Assembly (NCBI GenBank): GCA_030038595.1
Contig: JASHSW010000056.1
Coordinates: 1 to 10,122 of the forward strand
Length of the DNA: 10,122 nucleotides
Source of the DNA: Methylovirgula sp.
Lineage (GTDB): Bacteria; Pseudomonadota; Alphaproteobacteria; Rhizobiales; Beijerinckiaceae
Direction of reading: 5' to 3'
The notes beneath the pieces are model-generated. The model was not told the DNA's origin and searched no databases. It saw only the letters and a program-made list of their open reading frames with translations. Every line of letters begins with the position of its first letter. The stretch's first letter is position 1. Positions 1 through 8,025 of this stretch are shown one piece after another. Position numbers and translations under genes: made by a program.

Positions 1-810
1 GAAGTTCTCCCGCTTACGCCTGCCGGCGTCCTCGATTTTACCGCACTCGAAGCGGCGCTTGCCCGCCATGCGGGACGGCGCGTGATGCTCGCCCTGCAAG
101 CTGCAAACAACGAAACCGGGGTTATCCAGCCGGTCGCGGCGGCCGCCGACCTCGTACATAAGGCGGGCGGCGTTGTAATCTGCGACGCGGTTCAGGCCGC
201 CGGCCGGATCGGTGGCGATTTTGCGGCGCTCGGCGCCGATGCCTTGGCCATTTCGGCGCATAAATTGGGCGGCCCGCAAGGGGCGGGCGCCCTTTGCTTT
301 GGCTCGGGCAGACACCACATAAACGACACGATGCTGCGCGGCGGCGGCCAGGAACGGGGGCTGCGCGCCGGCACCGAAAACGTCGCGGCAATGGTCGGCT
401 TTGCCGAGGCGGTGCGGGCGGGGCAGGACGATCAGCCAAGGCTTGGCGGACTGCGCGACCGGCTGGAAGCCGATGTGTTGCGTATCGCTCCCGATGCAGT
501 CTTTTTTGGCGCCGAAGCGCCGCGCTTGGCCAACACATCGAATTTCGCGGTGCCGGGCATCGAGGCGCACATACTTCTGATGTCGCTCGATCTCGAAGGG
601 GTTGCGGTCTCGTCGGGCTCGGCTTGTTCGTCGGGAAAGGTGAAACGCTCGCATGTTCTCGAGGCCATGGGTGTGCCTACTGCACTTGCGCAAGGGGCAA
701 TCCGCGTGAGCCTCGGCTGGACGACGAAAGAAGAGGATTTGGATTTGTTCGGTCGGGCCTTCGAAAAGACGGTCCGCACCGTGCGGGCGAGGCACAAGCC
801 CGCCGCGTGA
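1..810 (+). CDS. iscS: Group I (IscS/NifS-like) cysteine desulfurase, N-terminus cut by window edge
   Basis: PLP-dependent cytosolic enzyme that removes sulfur from L-cysteine, giving alanine and an enzyme-bound persulfide for Fe-S assembly. The frame is open from base 1, so the true start lies upstream; 269 residues are visible. Recognisable parts are the NNETG segment, the ICDAVQ segment that contacts PLP, the PLP lysine in SAHKLGG (AAA at 262-264), the GGGQERGLRAGTEN segment, and the catalytic cysteine in SSGSACSSGK (TGT at 625-627). The Lys-to-Cys distance is 121 residues, against 122 in E. coli IscS as I recall it, so roughly 118 N-terminal residues are probably missing. The extended cysteine loop marks group I, unlike the SufS encoded downstream. 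It is 46 nt upstream of sufB and looks like the promoter-proximal part of the suf operon; an iscR-type regulator gene is often found just before it but would be outside the window. NifS-like or a generic desulfurase label would be equally fair. Confidence 0.93.
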   Translation, partial: EVLPLTPAGVLDFTALEAALARHAGRRVMLALQAANNETGVIQPVAAAADLVHKAGGVVICDAVQAAGRIGGDFAALGADALAISAHKLGGPQGAGALCFGSGRHHINDTMLRGGGQERGLRAGTENVAAMVGFAEAVRAGQDDQPRLGGLRDRLEADVLRIAPDAVFFGAEAPRLANTSNFAVPGIEAHILLMSLDLEGVAVSSGSACSSGKVKRSHVLEAMGVPTALAQGAIRVSLGWTTKEEDLDLFGRAFEKTVRTVRARHKPAA

Positions 811-844
811 GGTCCCAACCAGCGGTCCTTGAAACCGCCGAGGT

Positions 845-855
845 GAGGAGAAGGA
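845..855 (+). promoter_or_regulatory. Strong Shine-Dalgarno region of sufB
   Basis: The purine-rich run GAGGAGAAGGA lies just upstream of the ATG at 857, with six bases between GAGGAG and the start codon. It is the strongest ribosome binding site in the operon and fixes the sufB start. It fits a need for high SufB synthesis despite translation inside a polycistron. Confidence 0.75.
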
Positions 856-856
856 A

Positions 857-2338
857 ATGGCTGCCGTCCAAGAGACGATCGAGCGCGTCAAAGCGCTCGA
901 CGTCAGCGAATACAAGTACGGATTTTTCACGGATATCGAAGCGGACAAGGCCCCGAAGGGGCTCAACGAAAAGATCGTCCGATTCATCTCTGCCAAGAAG
1001 AACGAACCAGAATGGCTGACCGGCTGGCGGCTCGAAGCCTATCGCCGCTGGGTGACGATGCGCGAACCGAACTGGGCGCGGGTTTCCTATCCGCCGATCG
1101 ACTACCAAGAACTCTATTATTATTCAGCGCCGAAGACGGCGCTGGGCCCGAAATCGCTCGATGAAGTCGATCCCGAGCTCTTGAAGACCTACGAGAAACT
1201 CGGCATTCCGCTGAACGAGCAGGCAATCCTTGCCGGCGTCGAAGGCGCCGGAAGCGACGGGCGCATCGCGGTCGACGCGGTGTTCGACTCGGTTTCCGTC
1301 TTCACCACCTTCAAGGCGGAACTCGCCAAGGCGGGCGTGATCTTCTGTCCCATCTCCGAGGCGGTGCAGACGCATCCCGAGTTGGTGCGCAAATATCTCG
1401 GCTCCGTCGTGCCGCCCACCGATAATTTCTTCGCGACGCTGAACAGCGCCGTGTTCACCGACGGTTCCTTCGTCTACGTGCCGCCGGGCGTGCGCTGCCC
1501 GATGGAGCTTTCCACCTATTTCCGCATCAATGAGCGCAACACCGGCCAGTTCGAGCGGACGCTGATCATCGCCGATAAGGGCGCCTACGTCTCCTATCTC
1601 GAAGGCTGCACGGCGCCGCGCCGCGACGAGAACCAGTTGCACGCGGCGGTCGTCGAACTCATTGCGCTCGATGATGCGGAGATCAAATATTCGACGGTGC
1701 AGAACTGGTACCCGGGCGACTCGGAAGGCAAAGGCGGCGTCTTCAACTTCGTCACCAAGCGCGGCGATTGCCGCGGGGCGAACTCGAAGATCTCCTGGAC
1801 GCAGGTCGAGACCGGCTCAGCGATCACCTGGAAATATCCGTCCTGCATCCTGCGCGGCGACAATTCGCGCGGCGAATTCTATTCGATCGCCATCTCGAAC
1901 GGCTATCAGCAGGTCGATTCCGGCACCAAAATGATCCATCTCGGCAAGAACACCACGAGCCGGGTGATCTCGAAGGGCATCGCCGCCGGCAATTCGCAGA
2001 ATACCTACCGCGGGCAGATCTCCTCGCACCGCAAAGCGACGGGCGCGCGCAATTTCACGAACTGCGATTCGCTGCTCATCGGCAACGACTGCGGTGCGCA
2101 TACCGTGCCCTACATCGAATCGCGCAATCCATCCACGCAGTTCGAACACGAGGCGACCACCTCGAAAATCTCCGAGGACCAGCTCTTCTACTGCATGCAG
2201 CGCGGACTTTCGGCGGAAGAGGCTACCGCGCTGATCGTCAACGGATTCGTGCGCGACGTGCTGCAGCAATTGCCGATGGAATTCGCAGTCGAGGCGCAGA
2301 AGCTGATCGCCGTTTCGCTCGAAGGCAGCGTCGGGTGA
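857..2338 (+). CDS. sufB: Fe-S cluster scaffold protein SufB
   Basis: Core scaffold of the cytosolic SufBCD complex, on which new Fe-S clusters form from persulfide sulfur. At 493 residues it is almost the length of E. coli SufB (495). The C-terminal beta-helix core is well conserved: [20 protein letters not shown] around residue 251, then [14 protein letters not shown] and [21 protein letters not shown]. Cys403 and Glu432 sit where E. coli Cys405 and Glu434, reported as cluster-site residues, are expected, with the same 29-residue separation; Cys251 matches E. coli Cys254. The end [15 protein letters not shown] is typical of SufB. The ATG at 857 is supported by a strong GAGGAG ribosome binding site. 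The gene is 46 nt after the desulfurase gene and 31 nt before sufC. Nothing is missing or broken. Confidence 0.98.
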   Translation: MAAVQETIERVKALDVSEYKYGFFTDIEADKAPKGLNEKIVRFISAKKNEPEWLTGWRLEAYRRWVTMREPNWARVSYPPIDYQELYYYSAPKTALGPKSLDEVDPELLKTYEKLGIPLNEQAILAGVEGAGSDGRIAVDAVFDSVSVFTTFKAELAKAGVIFCPISEAVQTHPELVRKYLGSVVPPTDNFFATLNSAVFTDGSFVYVPPGVRCPMELSTYFRINERNTGQFERTLIIADKGAYVSYLEGCTAPRRDENQLHAAVVELIALDDAEIKYSTVQNWYPGDSEGKGGVFNFVTKRGDCRGANSKISWTQVETGSAITWKYPSCILRGDNSRGEFYSIAISNGYQQVDSGTKMIHLGKNTTSRVISKGIAAGNSQNTYRGQISSHRKATGARNFTNCDSLLIGNDCGAHTVPYIESRNPSTQFEHEATTSKISEDQLFYCMQRGLSAEEATALIVNGFVRDVLQQLPMEFAVEAQKLIAVSLEGSVG

Positions 2339-2369
2339 GGAATTTTCAGAATTCGATAGGATAGGCACG

Positions 2370-3128
2370 ATGCTCGAAGTAAAAAATCTCAACGTTGCGA
2401 TCGGCGAGAGGCAGATCTTGAACGACTTGAGCCTCTCGGTCGCGCCGGGCGAGATCGCCGCCATCATGGGGCCGAATGGCAGCGGCAAGTCGACGCTCGC
2501 CTACGTGATCGCCGGCAAGCAGGAGTATGAAGTTCTGTCGGGCGAAGTTCTCTTGAACGGCGAGAACGTTCTCGAACTTTCGCCCGACGAGCGCGCCGCG
2601 AAGGGGCTTTTTCTCGCCTTCCAATATCCGGTCGAAATCCCCGGCGTAGCTACCATGACCTTCCTAAAGACGGCGCTCAACGCGCAGCGCAAACAGCGCG
2701 GCGAGGAAGAGCTTACGATTCCGGAGTTCATGAAGCGCGTCAAGAAGGCCGGCGAAATGCTCGACATCAAGCCGGACATGCTGAAGCGGGCGCTCAACGT
2801 CGGGTTTTCGGGCGGCGAGAAGAAACGGATGGACATCATGCAAATGGCATTGCTGGAGCCGTCCTTCGCCATTCTCGACGAGACGGATTCGGGGCTCGAT
2901 ATCGATGCCGTGCGCATCGTCGCCCAAGGCGTCAATGCGCTGCGCTCGCCCGGGCGCGGCTTCCTCATCATCACCCATTATCCGCGGCTTCTCGATCACA
3001 TCGTGCCCGATACGGTGCATGTCATGGCCGGCGGCCGGATCGTGCGCAGCGGCGGCAAGGAACTCGCCGACGAACTCGAGAAGACCGGCTATCGCGAATA
3101 CGCCGGAGAATCGGAAGAGCTGGTGTGA
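2370..3128 (+). CDS. sufC: Fe-S assembly ATPase SufC
   Basis: ABC-type ATPase subunit of SufBCD. ATP binding makes SufC dimerise and drives the SufB-SufD rearrangement needed for cluster formation; it is a soluble protein, not a transporter. At 252 residues it has the full set of motifs: Walker A GPNGSGKST at 34-42 (Lys40), Q-loop Gln85, ABC signature SGGEK at 147-151, Walker B with catalytic Glu171, D-loop SGLD at 174-177 and switch His203. Lys40, Glu171 and His203 have the same numbers as in E. coli SufC. The segment LAFQYPVEIPGV around 82-93 is typical of SufC and separates it from ordinary transporter ATPases. A modest AGGA at 2358-2361 precedes the ATG. The gene ends one base before the sufD start, so translation is probably coupled. 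Confidence 0.98.
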   Translation: MLEVKNLNVAIGERQILNDLSLSVAPGEIAAIMGPNGSGKSTLAYVIAGKQEYEVLSGEVLLNGENVLELSPDERAAKGLFLAFQYPVEIPGVATMTFLKTALNAQRKQRGEEELTIPEFMKRVKKAGEMLDIKPDMLKRALNVGFSGGEKKRMDIMQMALLEPSFAILDETDSGLDIDAVRIVAQGVNALRSPGRGFLIITHYPRLLDHIVPDTVHVMAGGRIVRSGGKELADELEKTGYREYAGESEELV

Positions 3129-3129
3129 A

Positions 3130-4476
3130 ATGACCGCGCAGATCATTCCTTCCCGCACGGCGGCGGAAGCGGCGCTCGCCGAGGCGTTCGCCAACGGCAA
3201 GGCCGGCTTGCCCGGCGCCGAAGCGGTTGCGCGGCTGCGCGACGAATCCTTTGCCGCGTTCGCGCGCGCCGGGCTGCCGCATCGGCGCATCGAATCCTGG
3301 CATTATACCGATCTGCGCACCCTGATGCGCGAAGCGTTGCCGATTGCCCCGGCGCCGACGCGGGAGCAGCTCGAATCGCTGCGCAAAGAAATCGCCGCCT
3401 TGCCGGCGCAGAGCTTGCTGCTGGTCGATGGCGTCTTCGCGCCGGAACTTTCGGGCGCGCTGCCGCAAGGCGTTACGGCGACGTCCCTCGCCGCAGCGCT
3501 TGCGTCGGGCCGACCCGAACTGATCGAAAGTCTCGCTGCCGCGTGGGCGGATGCCGACGACTCGATTCTCGCACTCAATGCCGCGCTGATGCTGGATGGC
3601 GTCATCGTCGAAATTGCGCCCGGCGCCAAGATTGCCGAGCCGATCCACATTGTTTATGCGACGCTCGGCGCGGAGCCCTCGGCGCGGTTCTCGCGTTCGC
3701 TCGTCAAGATCGGCGCCGGCGCTTGCGTCCGCATCGACGAAATCAGCCTCGGCCTCGGCGGCCGGACGGGGCAGACGAACAACGCGCTCATTCTTGAAAT
3801 TGGCGATGCGGCCGAAGTCGGCCACACGCTGGCGCTTACCGACGGGCGGCCGGGCAGCATGCGGCTCGAAAGCTTTCTGGTGAAGGTCGGGGCGCGAGCG
3901 AAGTTCGACAGTTTTGCGTTGATTACCGGCGCGGGGCTGGTACGCCGGCAGATCTTCAAGCTCTTTGAAGGGCCGGACGCGCAAGGAACCTTGCGCGGCG
4001 TGTCGCTGCTGCGCGGCCGCGAACACGCCGACACCACGCTCTTCGTGCGCCACGCGGCGACCGGCTGCCGGGGCCGCCAGAACTTCCGCTATATCCTCGA
4101 CGGCGAATCGACCGGCGTATTCCAAGGCAAGGTGATCGTCTCGCCCGGCGCGCAGAAGACCGATGGCAAGATGCTCGCCAAGACGCTTCTCCTTGGCGCG
4201 GAGGCCACGATGAATAGCCGACCGGAGCTCGAGATCTTCGCCGACGACGTGATCTGCGGCCATGGCGCGACTTGCGGCGGCCTCAACGCCGATCAACTCT
4301 TCTATTTGGAGACGCGCGGCCTTCCGCCCGCCGCGGCCGAGGCGTTGCTGCTCGACGCGTTCGCCGGGGAACTGGTCGACGAACTCGGCCACCAGGGGCT
4401 CGTTGCGGCCTACCGGGCCGAGGTCGCCGCCTGGCTCGCGGCGCGCGCCAAATCCGAGACGCGGAGCGCCGCATGA
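3130..4476 (+). CDS. sufD: Fe-S cluster assembly protein SufD
   Basis: SufB paralogue that forms the SufB-SufD heterodimer in the SufBC2D complex and takes part in iron entry and cluster assembly. I place the start at the ATG at 3130, one base after the sufC stop, with GGAAGAG at 3113-3119 as ribosome binding site; this gives 448 residues, slightly longer than E. coli SufD (423). An upstream in-frame opening inside sufC exists but would overlap sufC by over 200 nt and is not credible. The N-terminal half is variable and alanine-rich, with the typical HRRIESWHYTDLR segment near residue 55. The C-terminal beta-helix carries VICGHGATCGGLNADQLFYL; His378 corresponds to E. coli His360, reported as important for cluster assembly. 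Its stop overlaps the sufS start (ATGA). Confidence 0.97.
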   Translation: MTAQIIPSRTAAEAALAEAFANGKAGLPGAEAVARLRDESFAAFARAGLPHRRIESWHYTDLRTLMREALPIAPAPTREQLESLRKEIAALPAQSLLLVDGVFAPELSGALPQGVTATSLAAALASGRPELIESLAAAWADADDSILALNAALMLDGVIVEIAPGAKIAEPIHIVYATLGAEPSARFSRSLVKIGAGACVRIDEISLGLGGRTGQTNNALILEIGDAAEVGHTLALTDGRPGSMRLESFLVKVGARAKFDSFALITGAGLVRRQIFKLFEGPDAQGTLRGVSLLRGREHADTTLFVRHAATGCRGRQNFRYILDGESTGVFQGKVIVSPGAQKTDGKMLAKTLLLGAEATMNSRPELEIFADDVICGHGATCGGLNADQLFYLETRGLPPAAAEALLLDAFAGELVDELGHQGLVAAYRAEVAAWLAARAKSETRSAA

Positions 4477-5711
4477 ACGAACATGCGATAGCTCCGCTCG
4501 ATGTCGCGCGCGTCCGCAAGGATTTCCCGATTCTCGATCTCGAAGTCTACGGCAAGAAGCTCGTCTATCTGGACAATGCCGCTTCGGCGCAGAAGCCAAG
4601 GCAGGTTGTCGATCGCATGGTGCATGCGACGTATCACGAATACGCCAACGTGCATCGCGGCCTTCACTATCTCGCCAACGCCGCGACCGAAGCCTACGAG
4701 GCGGCGCGCGAGAGCGTGCGCGCCTATCTCAACGCCGAATCGGTCGACGAGATCGTATTCACCAAATCGGCGACCGAGTCGATCAATCTCGTTGCTTCCT
4801 CCTTCGGGCGGAGCTTCATCAAGGAGGGCGACGAGATCGTCCTGTCGATCATGGAGCATCACGCCAATATTGTGCCTTGGCATTTCCTGCGCGAGCGCAA
4901 CGGCGCGGTGCTGAAATGGGTTGACGTCGACGACGAAGGCAATTTCTCGTTGGACGCCTTCGAGAAGGCGCTGACCGACAGGACCAAGATCGTCGCCATC
5001 ACGCATCTCTCCAACGTGCTCGGCACGGTGACGCCGATCAAGGAAATCGTGCGGATTGCGCATGCGCGCGGCATACCGGTCCTCGTCGACGGCGCCCAGG
5101 GCGCCGTGCATCTCGACGTGGATGTGCGCGACCTCGACGTCGACTTTTATGCGATCACCGGCCACAAGCTCTATGGGCCGACCGGCGTCGGGGCGCTGTA
5201 CGGCAAGAAGGAATGGCTGCAAAAGCTGCCGCCGTTTCTCGGCGGCGGCGAGATGATCAACGAGGTTACCAAGGAGCGCGTGACCTACAACGAACCGCCG
5301 CACCGTTTCGAGGCCGGGACGCCGCCGATCATACAGGCGATCGGCCTCGGCGCGGCGCTCGATTACGTTCGCGGCATCGGCCGGGCGAAGATCCACGCGC
5401 ACGAGACGGCACTCGGCGCCTATGCGCATGAGCGGATTGCGCGGATCAACTCGATTCGCATTTTCGGCCGGGCGCGCGGCAAGGCGGCGATCCTCGCCTT
5501 CGACATGAAAAACGCCCATCCGCACGACGTCGCCACCATCATCGATCGTGCCGGAGTGGCGGTACGGGCCGGCACGCACTGCGCGCAACCGCTCTTGGCG
5601 CGCTTCGGCGTGACCTCGACATGCCGCGCCTCGTTCGCCATGTATAACACGTTCGAGGAAGTCGATAGACTTGCCGATGCGCTCCTGAAAGCGCAAAGCC
5701 TGTTTGCCTAG
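4473..5711 (+). CDS. sufS: Group II cysteine desulfurase SufS
   Basis: PLP enzyme that removes sulfur from cysteine and supplies it to SufBCD. The start at 4473 overlaps the sufD stop as ATGA and has GGAG at 4463-4466, giving 412 residues (E. coli SufS 406). The N-terminus VRKDFPILDLEVYGKKLVYLDNAASAQKP is characteristic. The PLP lysine is Lys232 in TGHKLYGPTG, and the catalytic cysteine is Cys370 in RAGTHCAQPLL. The Lys-Cys spacing of 138 equals that of E. coli (226 to 364). The short cysteine loop defines group II, which generally depends on a sulfur-accepting partner such as SufE; no sufE or sufU is in the window. This is the second desulfurase of the same operon. An in-frame extension upstream into sufD is a shadow. 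Confidence 0.97.
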   Translation: MNEHAIAPLDVARVRKDFPILDLEVYGKKLVYLDNAASAQKPRQVVDRMVHATYHEYANVHRGLHYLANAATEAYEAARESVRAYLNAESVDEIVFTKSATESINLVASSFGRSFIKEGDEIVLSIMEHHANIVPWHFLRERNGAVLKWVDVDDEGNFSLDAFEKALTDRTKIVAITHLSNVLGTVTPIKEIVRIAHARGIPVLVDGAQGAVHLDVDVRDLDVDFYAITGHKLYGPTGVGALYGKKEWLQKLPPFLGGGEMINEVTKERVTYNEPPHRFEAGTPPIIQAIGLGAALDYVRGIGRAKIHAHETALGAYAHERIARINSIRIFGRARGKAAILAFDMKNAHPHDVATIIDRAGVAVRAGTHCAQPLLARFGVTSTCRASFAMYNTFEEVDRLADALLKAQSLFA

Positions 5712-5719
5712 GAAGTTTC

Positions 5720-6106
5720 ATGACCGAGACGCCGACCCTGGAAACGCAAGCGCCGAACGCGCCGGAATGGGTATTTTCGGCCGATATCCCGGCCGCCGAG
5801 CGGGAGCGCTTGAAGGAGGAGATGATCGCCGGATTCAAGACCGTGTTCGATCCGGAGATTCCTTGCGACATCTATGAGCTCGGCCTCATCTATAGGGTCG
5901 CGGTGGACGATGGCCGGCAAGTCGGGGTGGACATGACGCTGACCGCGCCCGGCTGCCCGGTGGCAGGCGAACTGACGCTTGCGGTCGAGGGCGTCGTCGG
6001 CGCCATCGCCGGTATCTCGGGGGTAAGCGTGAACATGGTCTTCGACCCGCCGTGGGATCAGCGGCGCATGTCGGACGAGGCGCGCGCCGCCCTTGACTTC
6101 TATTGA
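5720..6106 (+). CDS. sufT: SufT, DUF59/MIP18-family Fe-S maturation protein
   Basis: Small cytosolic protein of 128 residues in the DUF59 (MIP18) family, whose members help mature Fe-S proteins; the biochemical step is not firmly defined. Visible family marks are FDPEIPCDIYELGLIY at 43-58 and DMTLTAPGCPVAGEL at 71-85, containing the conserved Cys79, then the VFDPPWD segment at 107-113. The first 30 residues are a variable extension ahead of the domain. The ATG at 5720 is preceded by AGGAAG at 5710-5715, which overlaps the sufS stop codon, so translation is probably coupled to sufS. Position between sufS and sufA is the usual one in alphaproteobacterial suf operons. Another name in annotations is SUF system Fe-S assembly protein or PaaD-like protein; the operon context favours SufT. 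Confidence 0.93.
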   Translation: MTETPTLETQAPNAPEWVFSADIPAAERERLKEEMIAGFKTVFDPEIPCDIYELGLIYRVAVDDGRQVGVDMTLTAPGCPVAGELTLAVEGVVGAIAGISGVSVNMVFDPPWDQRRMSDEARAALDFY

Positions 6107-6140
6107 GCGGCTCGCAGCAACCTGCCGAAGAACCTATATT

Positions 6141-6156
6141 GGGCGCGGTGACGCCC
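6141..6156 (+). other. Small hairpin just upstream of the sufA ribosome binding site
   Basis: GGGCG at 6141-6145 can pair with CGCCC at 6152-6156 around a six-base loop. The hairpin ends directly before the GGAGG ribosome binding site of sufA, inside the 61-nt sufT-sufA gap. It might tune sufA translation or mark an mRNA processing point. Five base pairs in GC-rich DNA can arise by chance. Confidence 0.3.
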
Positions 6157-6161
6157 GGAGG
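6157..6161 (+). promoter_or_regulatory. Ribosome binding site deciding the sufA start
   Basis: GGAGG, six bases before the ATG at 6168. It favours that start over an in-frame TTG at 6093 that would overlap sufT and add 25 arginine-rich residues not typical of A-type carriers. Confidence 0.75.
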
Positions 6162-6167
6162 CGACGA

Positions 6168-6551
6168 ATGGCGAAGTTTCCGATCCTATCCTTGACGCAG
6201 GCGGCGGCGGATCGCGTCCGACATCTCATTGCGGGCAGCGATCGGCCGATCGCCGGCGTCCGCGTCGGGGTCAAGAACGGCGGCTGCGCCGGCATGGCCT
6301 ATACGATGGAGTTCGCCGAAACGGTCGGACCCTATGACGAGGTTGTCGAGGACAAAGGCGTGACGATCATCATCGACCCGAAGGCGCTGATGTTTTTGTT
6401 CGGCACCGAAATGGATTTCAAGACCGACAAAATCGGCTCCGGATTTACCTTCAACAATCCCAACCAGACCGGATCTTGCGGCTGTGGAGAATCCGTATCG
6501 CTCGCCCCGATGAACGCGGCGGCACTCGCCGAAGCGCGATCGGAACGTTGA
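6168..6551 (+). CDS. sufA: A-type Fe-S carrier SufA (HesB/IscA family)
   Basis: Small cytosolic carrier of 127 residues that accepts Fe-S clusters from SufBCD and passes them to apoproteins. The three conserved cysteines are present: Cys40 in VKNGGCAGMAY, and Cys104 and Cys106 in GSCGCGES. Their spacing (64 and 2 residues) equals that of E. coli SufA (50, 114, 116). Other family marks are LTQAAADRV near the N-terminus, the DPKALMFLFGTEMDF stretch at 70-84, and FTFNNPNQTGSCGCG. The start is set by GGAGG six bases upstream. It is the last gene of the suf operon, 61 nt after sufT, and faces the helicase gene tail to tail. IscA or ErpA would be alternative labels; the operon supports SufA. Confidence 0.95.
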   Translation: MAKFPILSLTQAAADRVRHLIAGSDRPIAGVRVGVKNGGCAGMAYTMEFAETVGPYDEVVEDKGVTIIIDPKALMFLFGTEMDFKTDKIGSGFTFNNPNQTGSCGCGESVSLAPMNAAALAEARSER

Positions 6552-6554
6552 TCC

Positions 6555-6568
6555 CTTTCCCGGGAAAG
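6555..6568. terminator. Perfect palindrome in the convergent sufA/rhlE gap, possible weak bidirectional terminator
   Basis: CTTTCCCGGGAAAG is a perfect 14-base palindrome starting four bases after the sufA stop. As RNA it could form a five-pair stem with a CCGG loop from either strand. There is no T-rich run after it on either strand, so it is not a classical intrinsic terminator. Its place in the 36-nt gap between two converging genes is the main support. Confidence 0.35.
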
Positions 6569-6587
6569 CCCGAGCGAAGCGATTCGG

Positions 6588-8009
6588 CTACTCGGCTTCC
6601 TCGGCGATCTTCGGTCTCAGCTTTACGGGACGAAGCATGAAGCCCGGCGTATGTTCGCCCATGCCGACCACCGGGCGATCGTTCGCAACGTTCTGTGCGC
6701 GACGCTGGTCGGGCGCACCATGTTCCACCTTCCCGCCGTTGGTCTTGCTGGGCTTGCGGTCCCTGCCGGCGTCATGCGGTTTGCGAGATTCGCCCGCTGG
6801 CCTGCTGCGGCGTGGCGGACTTGGCCGTCCCGCCGGCGGGCGCGGCCGAAATTCTTCCGTACGCTCGGCGGCGCCAAGGTCTTCGATGCTCGCGCCTTCG
6901 AGCCAGCCGATGGAGCGACCGACCAGCTTCTCGATATCGGCGATATGTCTGCGGTCGAGGTGCGTCACGAGGGTAATCGCCGTGCCCGGTTTGCCGGCTC
7001 GTCCGGTGCGGCCGATGCGATGCACATAATCCTCGGAATGGGTGGGCACGTCGAAATTGAAGACATGACTGACGTCGGGAATGTCGAGACCGCGCGCTGC
7101 GACGTCCGAACAGACGATGAGATCCACCTCGCCAGCCTTGAATGCGTCGAGCGAAGCCATACGGGCGCGCTGATCCATGTCGCCATGCAGCGCGCCGGCG
7201 CGGAACCCATGTTGCAGCAGCGATTTGTGGAGAACGGCGACGTCGCGTTTGCGGTTGCAGAAGATGATCGCGTTCTTGAAATTGCCGGAGGCGCGAATCT
7301 GCTTGCGCAAGGTCTCGCGTTTGTCGGCGCCGGGCCCGGAGGCGACGAGCGCTTGAGTGATTTCCGCCGGGCTCGACGCGGCCGGCGCGACCTCGATCCG
7401 CACCGGATTGTGCAGGAAAGCTTCGGTGAGGCGGACGATCTCCTGCGGCATGGTCGCCGAGAAGAAGAGAGTTTGGCGCGTAAACGGAACGAGTCTGCAG
7501 ATTCGCTCGATGTCCGGTATGAAGCCCATGTCGAGCATGCGGTCGGCTTCGTCGATGACGAGGATCTCGATGCCGGTCAGAAGCAGCTTGCCGCGCTCCG
7601 AGAAGTCGAGCAGCCGGCCGGGCGTCGCGATCAGCACGTCGGCGCCGCGCGTGATCTTCGCGTCCTGGTCGCCGAACGAGACGCCGCCAATGAGCAGCGC
7701 CACGTTGAGCTTATGGTTCCTGCCGTAGCGCGCGAAACTTTCTTCGACTTGGGCGGCGAGTTCGCGCGTCGGCTCGAGGATCAAGGTGCGCGGCATGCGG
7801 GCCCGGGCACGGCCCTGTTCGAGCCGCGACAACATCGGCAAGGTAAACGCGGCGGTCTTGCCGGTTCCGGTCTGCGCGATCCCGAGCACGTCGCGTCCGG
7901 CGAGCGCTTCGGGTATGGCTTTGGCTTGGATGGGAGTTGGCTGGGTGTAACCGGAAGCTTCTACGGCCTGTAGAACCTTCTCGCTAAGGCCTAGTTCTCG
8001 AAAGGTCAT
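6588..8009 (-). CDS. rhlE: DEAD-box ATP-dependent RNA helicase, RhlE type
   Basis: ATP-driven RNA unwinding enzyme of 473 residues, likely acting in ribosome assembly, mRNA decay or cold adaptation. All helicase motifs are visible: Q motif with Phe3 and Gln28, motif I AQTGTGKT at 45-52, Ia PTREL at 80-84, Ib TPGR at 129-132, II DEAD at 153-156, III SAT at 184-186, IV IIFCN at 248-252, V ARGLDIP at 305-311 and VI HRIGRTGR at 330-337. After about residue 385 comes an Arg/Pro-rich low-complexity tail, a likely RNA-binding region, ending in a more ordered GMGEHTPGFMLRPVKLRPK segment. The ATG has AGGA (plus-strand 8015-8018) five bases upstream. It converges on sufA and lies 238 nt downstream of the FTR1 gene on the same strand, so it probably has its own promoter. 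RhlE is preferred over DeaD or RhlB because of the short N-terminus and tail type, but the subfamily is inferred. Confidence 0.94.
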   Translation of the reverse strand: MTFRELGLSEKVLQAVEASGYTQPTPIQAKAIPEALAGRDVLGIAQTGTGKTAAFTLPMLSRLEQGRARARMPRTLILEPTRELAAQVEESFARYGRNHKLNVALLIGGVSFGDQDAKITRGADVLIATPGRLLDFSERGKLLLTGIEILVIDEADRMLDMGFIPDIERICRLVPFTRQTLFFSATMPQEIVRLTEAFLHNPVRIEVAPAASSPAEITQALVASGPGADKRETLRKQIRASGNFKNAIIFCNRKRDVAVLHKSLLQHGFRAGALHGDMDQRARMASLDAFKAGEVDLIVCSDVAARGLDIPDVSHVFNFDVPTHSEDYVHRIGRTGRAGKPGTAITLVTHLDRRHIADIEKLVGRSIGWLEGASIEDLGAAERTEEFRPRPPAGRPSPPRRSRPAGESRKPHDAGRDRKPSKTNGGKVEHGAPDQRRAQNVANDRPVVGMGEHTPGFMLRPVKLRPKIAEEAE

Positions 8010-8025
8010 CTTGTTCCTGAAAGGG

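Noticed and set aside
2905..3129. Upstream extension of sufD into sufC
   Set aside because: Would overlap the conserved end of SufC; the ATG at 3130 has a ribosome binding site and gives a family-like length.
4272..4472. Upstream extension of sufS into sufD
   Set aside because: Arg-rich shadow of SufD; ATGA overlap and GGAG support the start at 4473.
3022..4599. Open frame of 525 codons antisense to sufD and its flanks
   Set aside because: It opposes conserved SufD coding sequence, is Arg/Ala/Gly-rich with no recognisable domain, and is the kind of long antisense opening expected in GC-rich DNA.
4410..5696. Open frame of 428 codons antisense to sufS
   Set aside because: Mirror image of the conserved SufS frame; composition is that of a shadow and there is no ribosome binding site or family similarity.
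6103..6140. Possible promoter before sufA with TATATT at 6135-6140
   Set aside because: The only TTG-type -35 (6103-6108) is 26 bases away, too far for a sigma-70 promoter, and nothing suitable lies at 16-18 bases.
6093..6167. Upstream extension of sufA from a TTG
   Set aside because: Overlaps sufT and adds a basic stretch foreign to A-type carriers; GGAGG supports the ATG at 6168.
6651..7973. Open frame of 440 codons antisense to the RhlE helicase
   Set aside because: The minus strand encodes every DEAD-box motif in order; the plus frame has no domain that I recognise.
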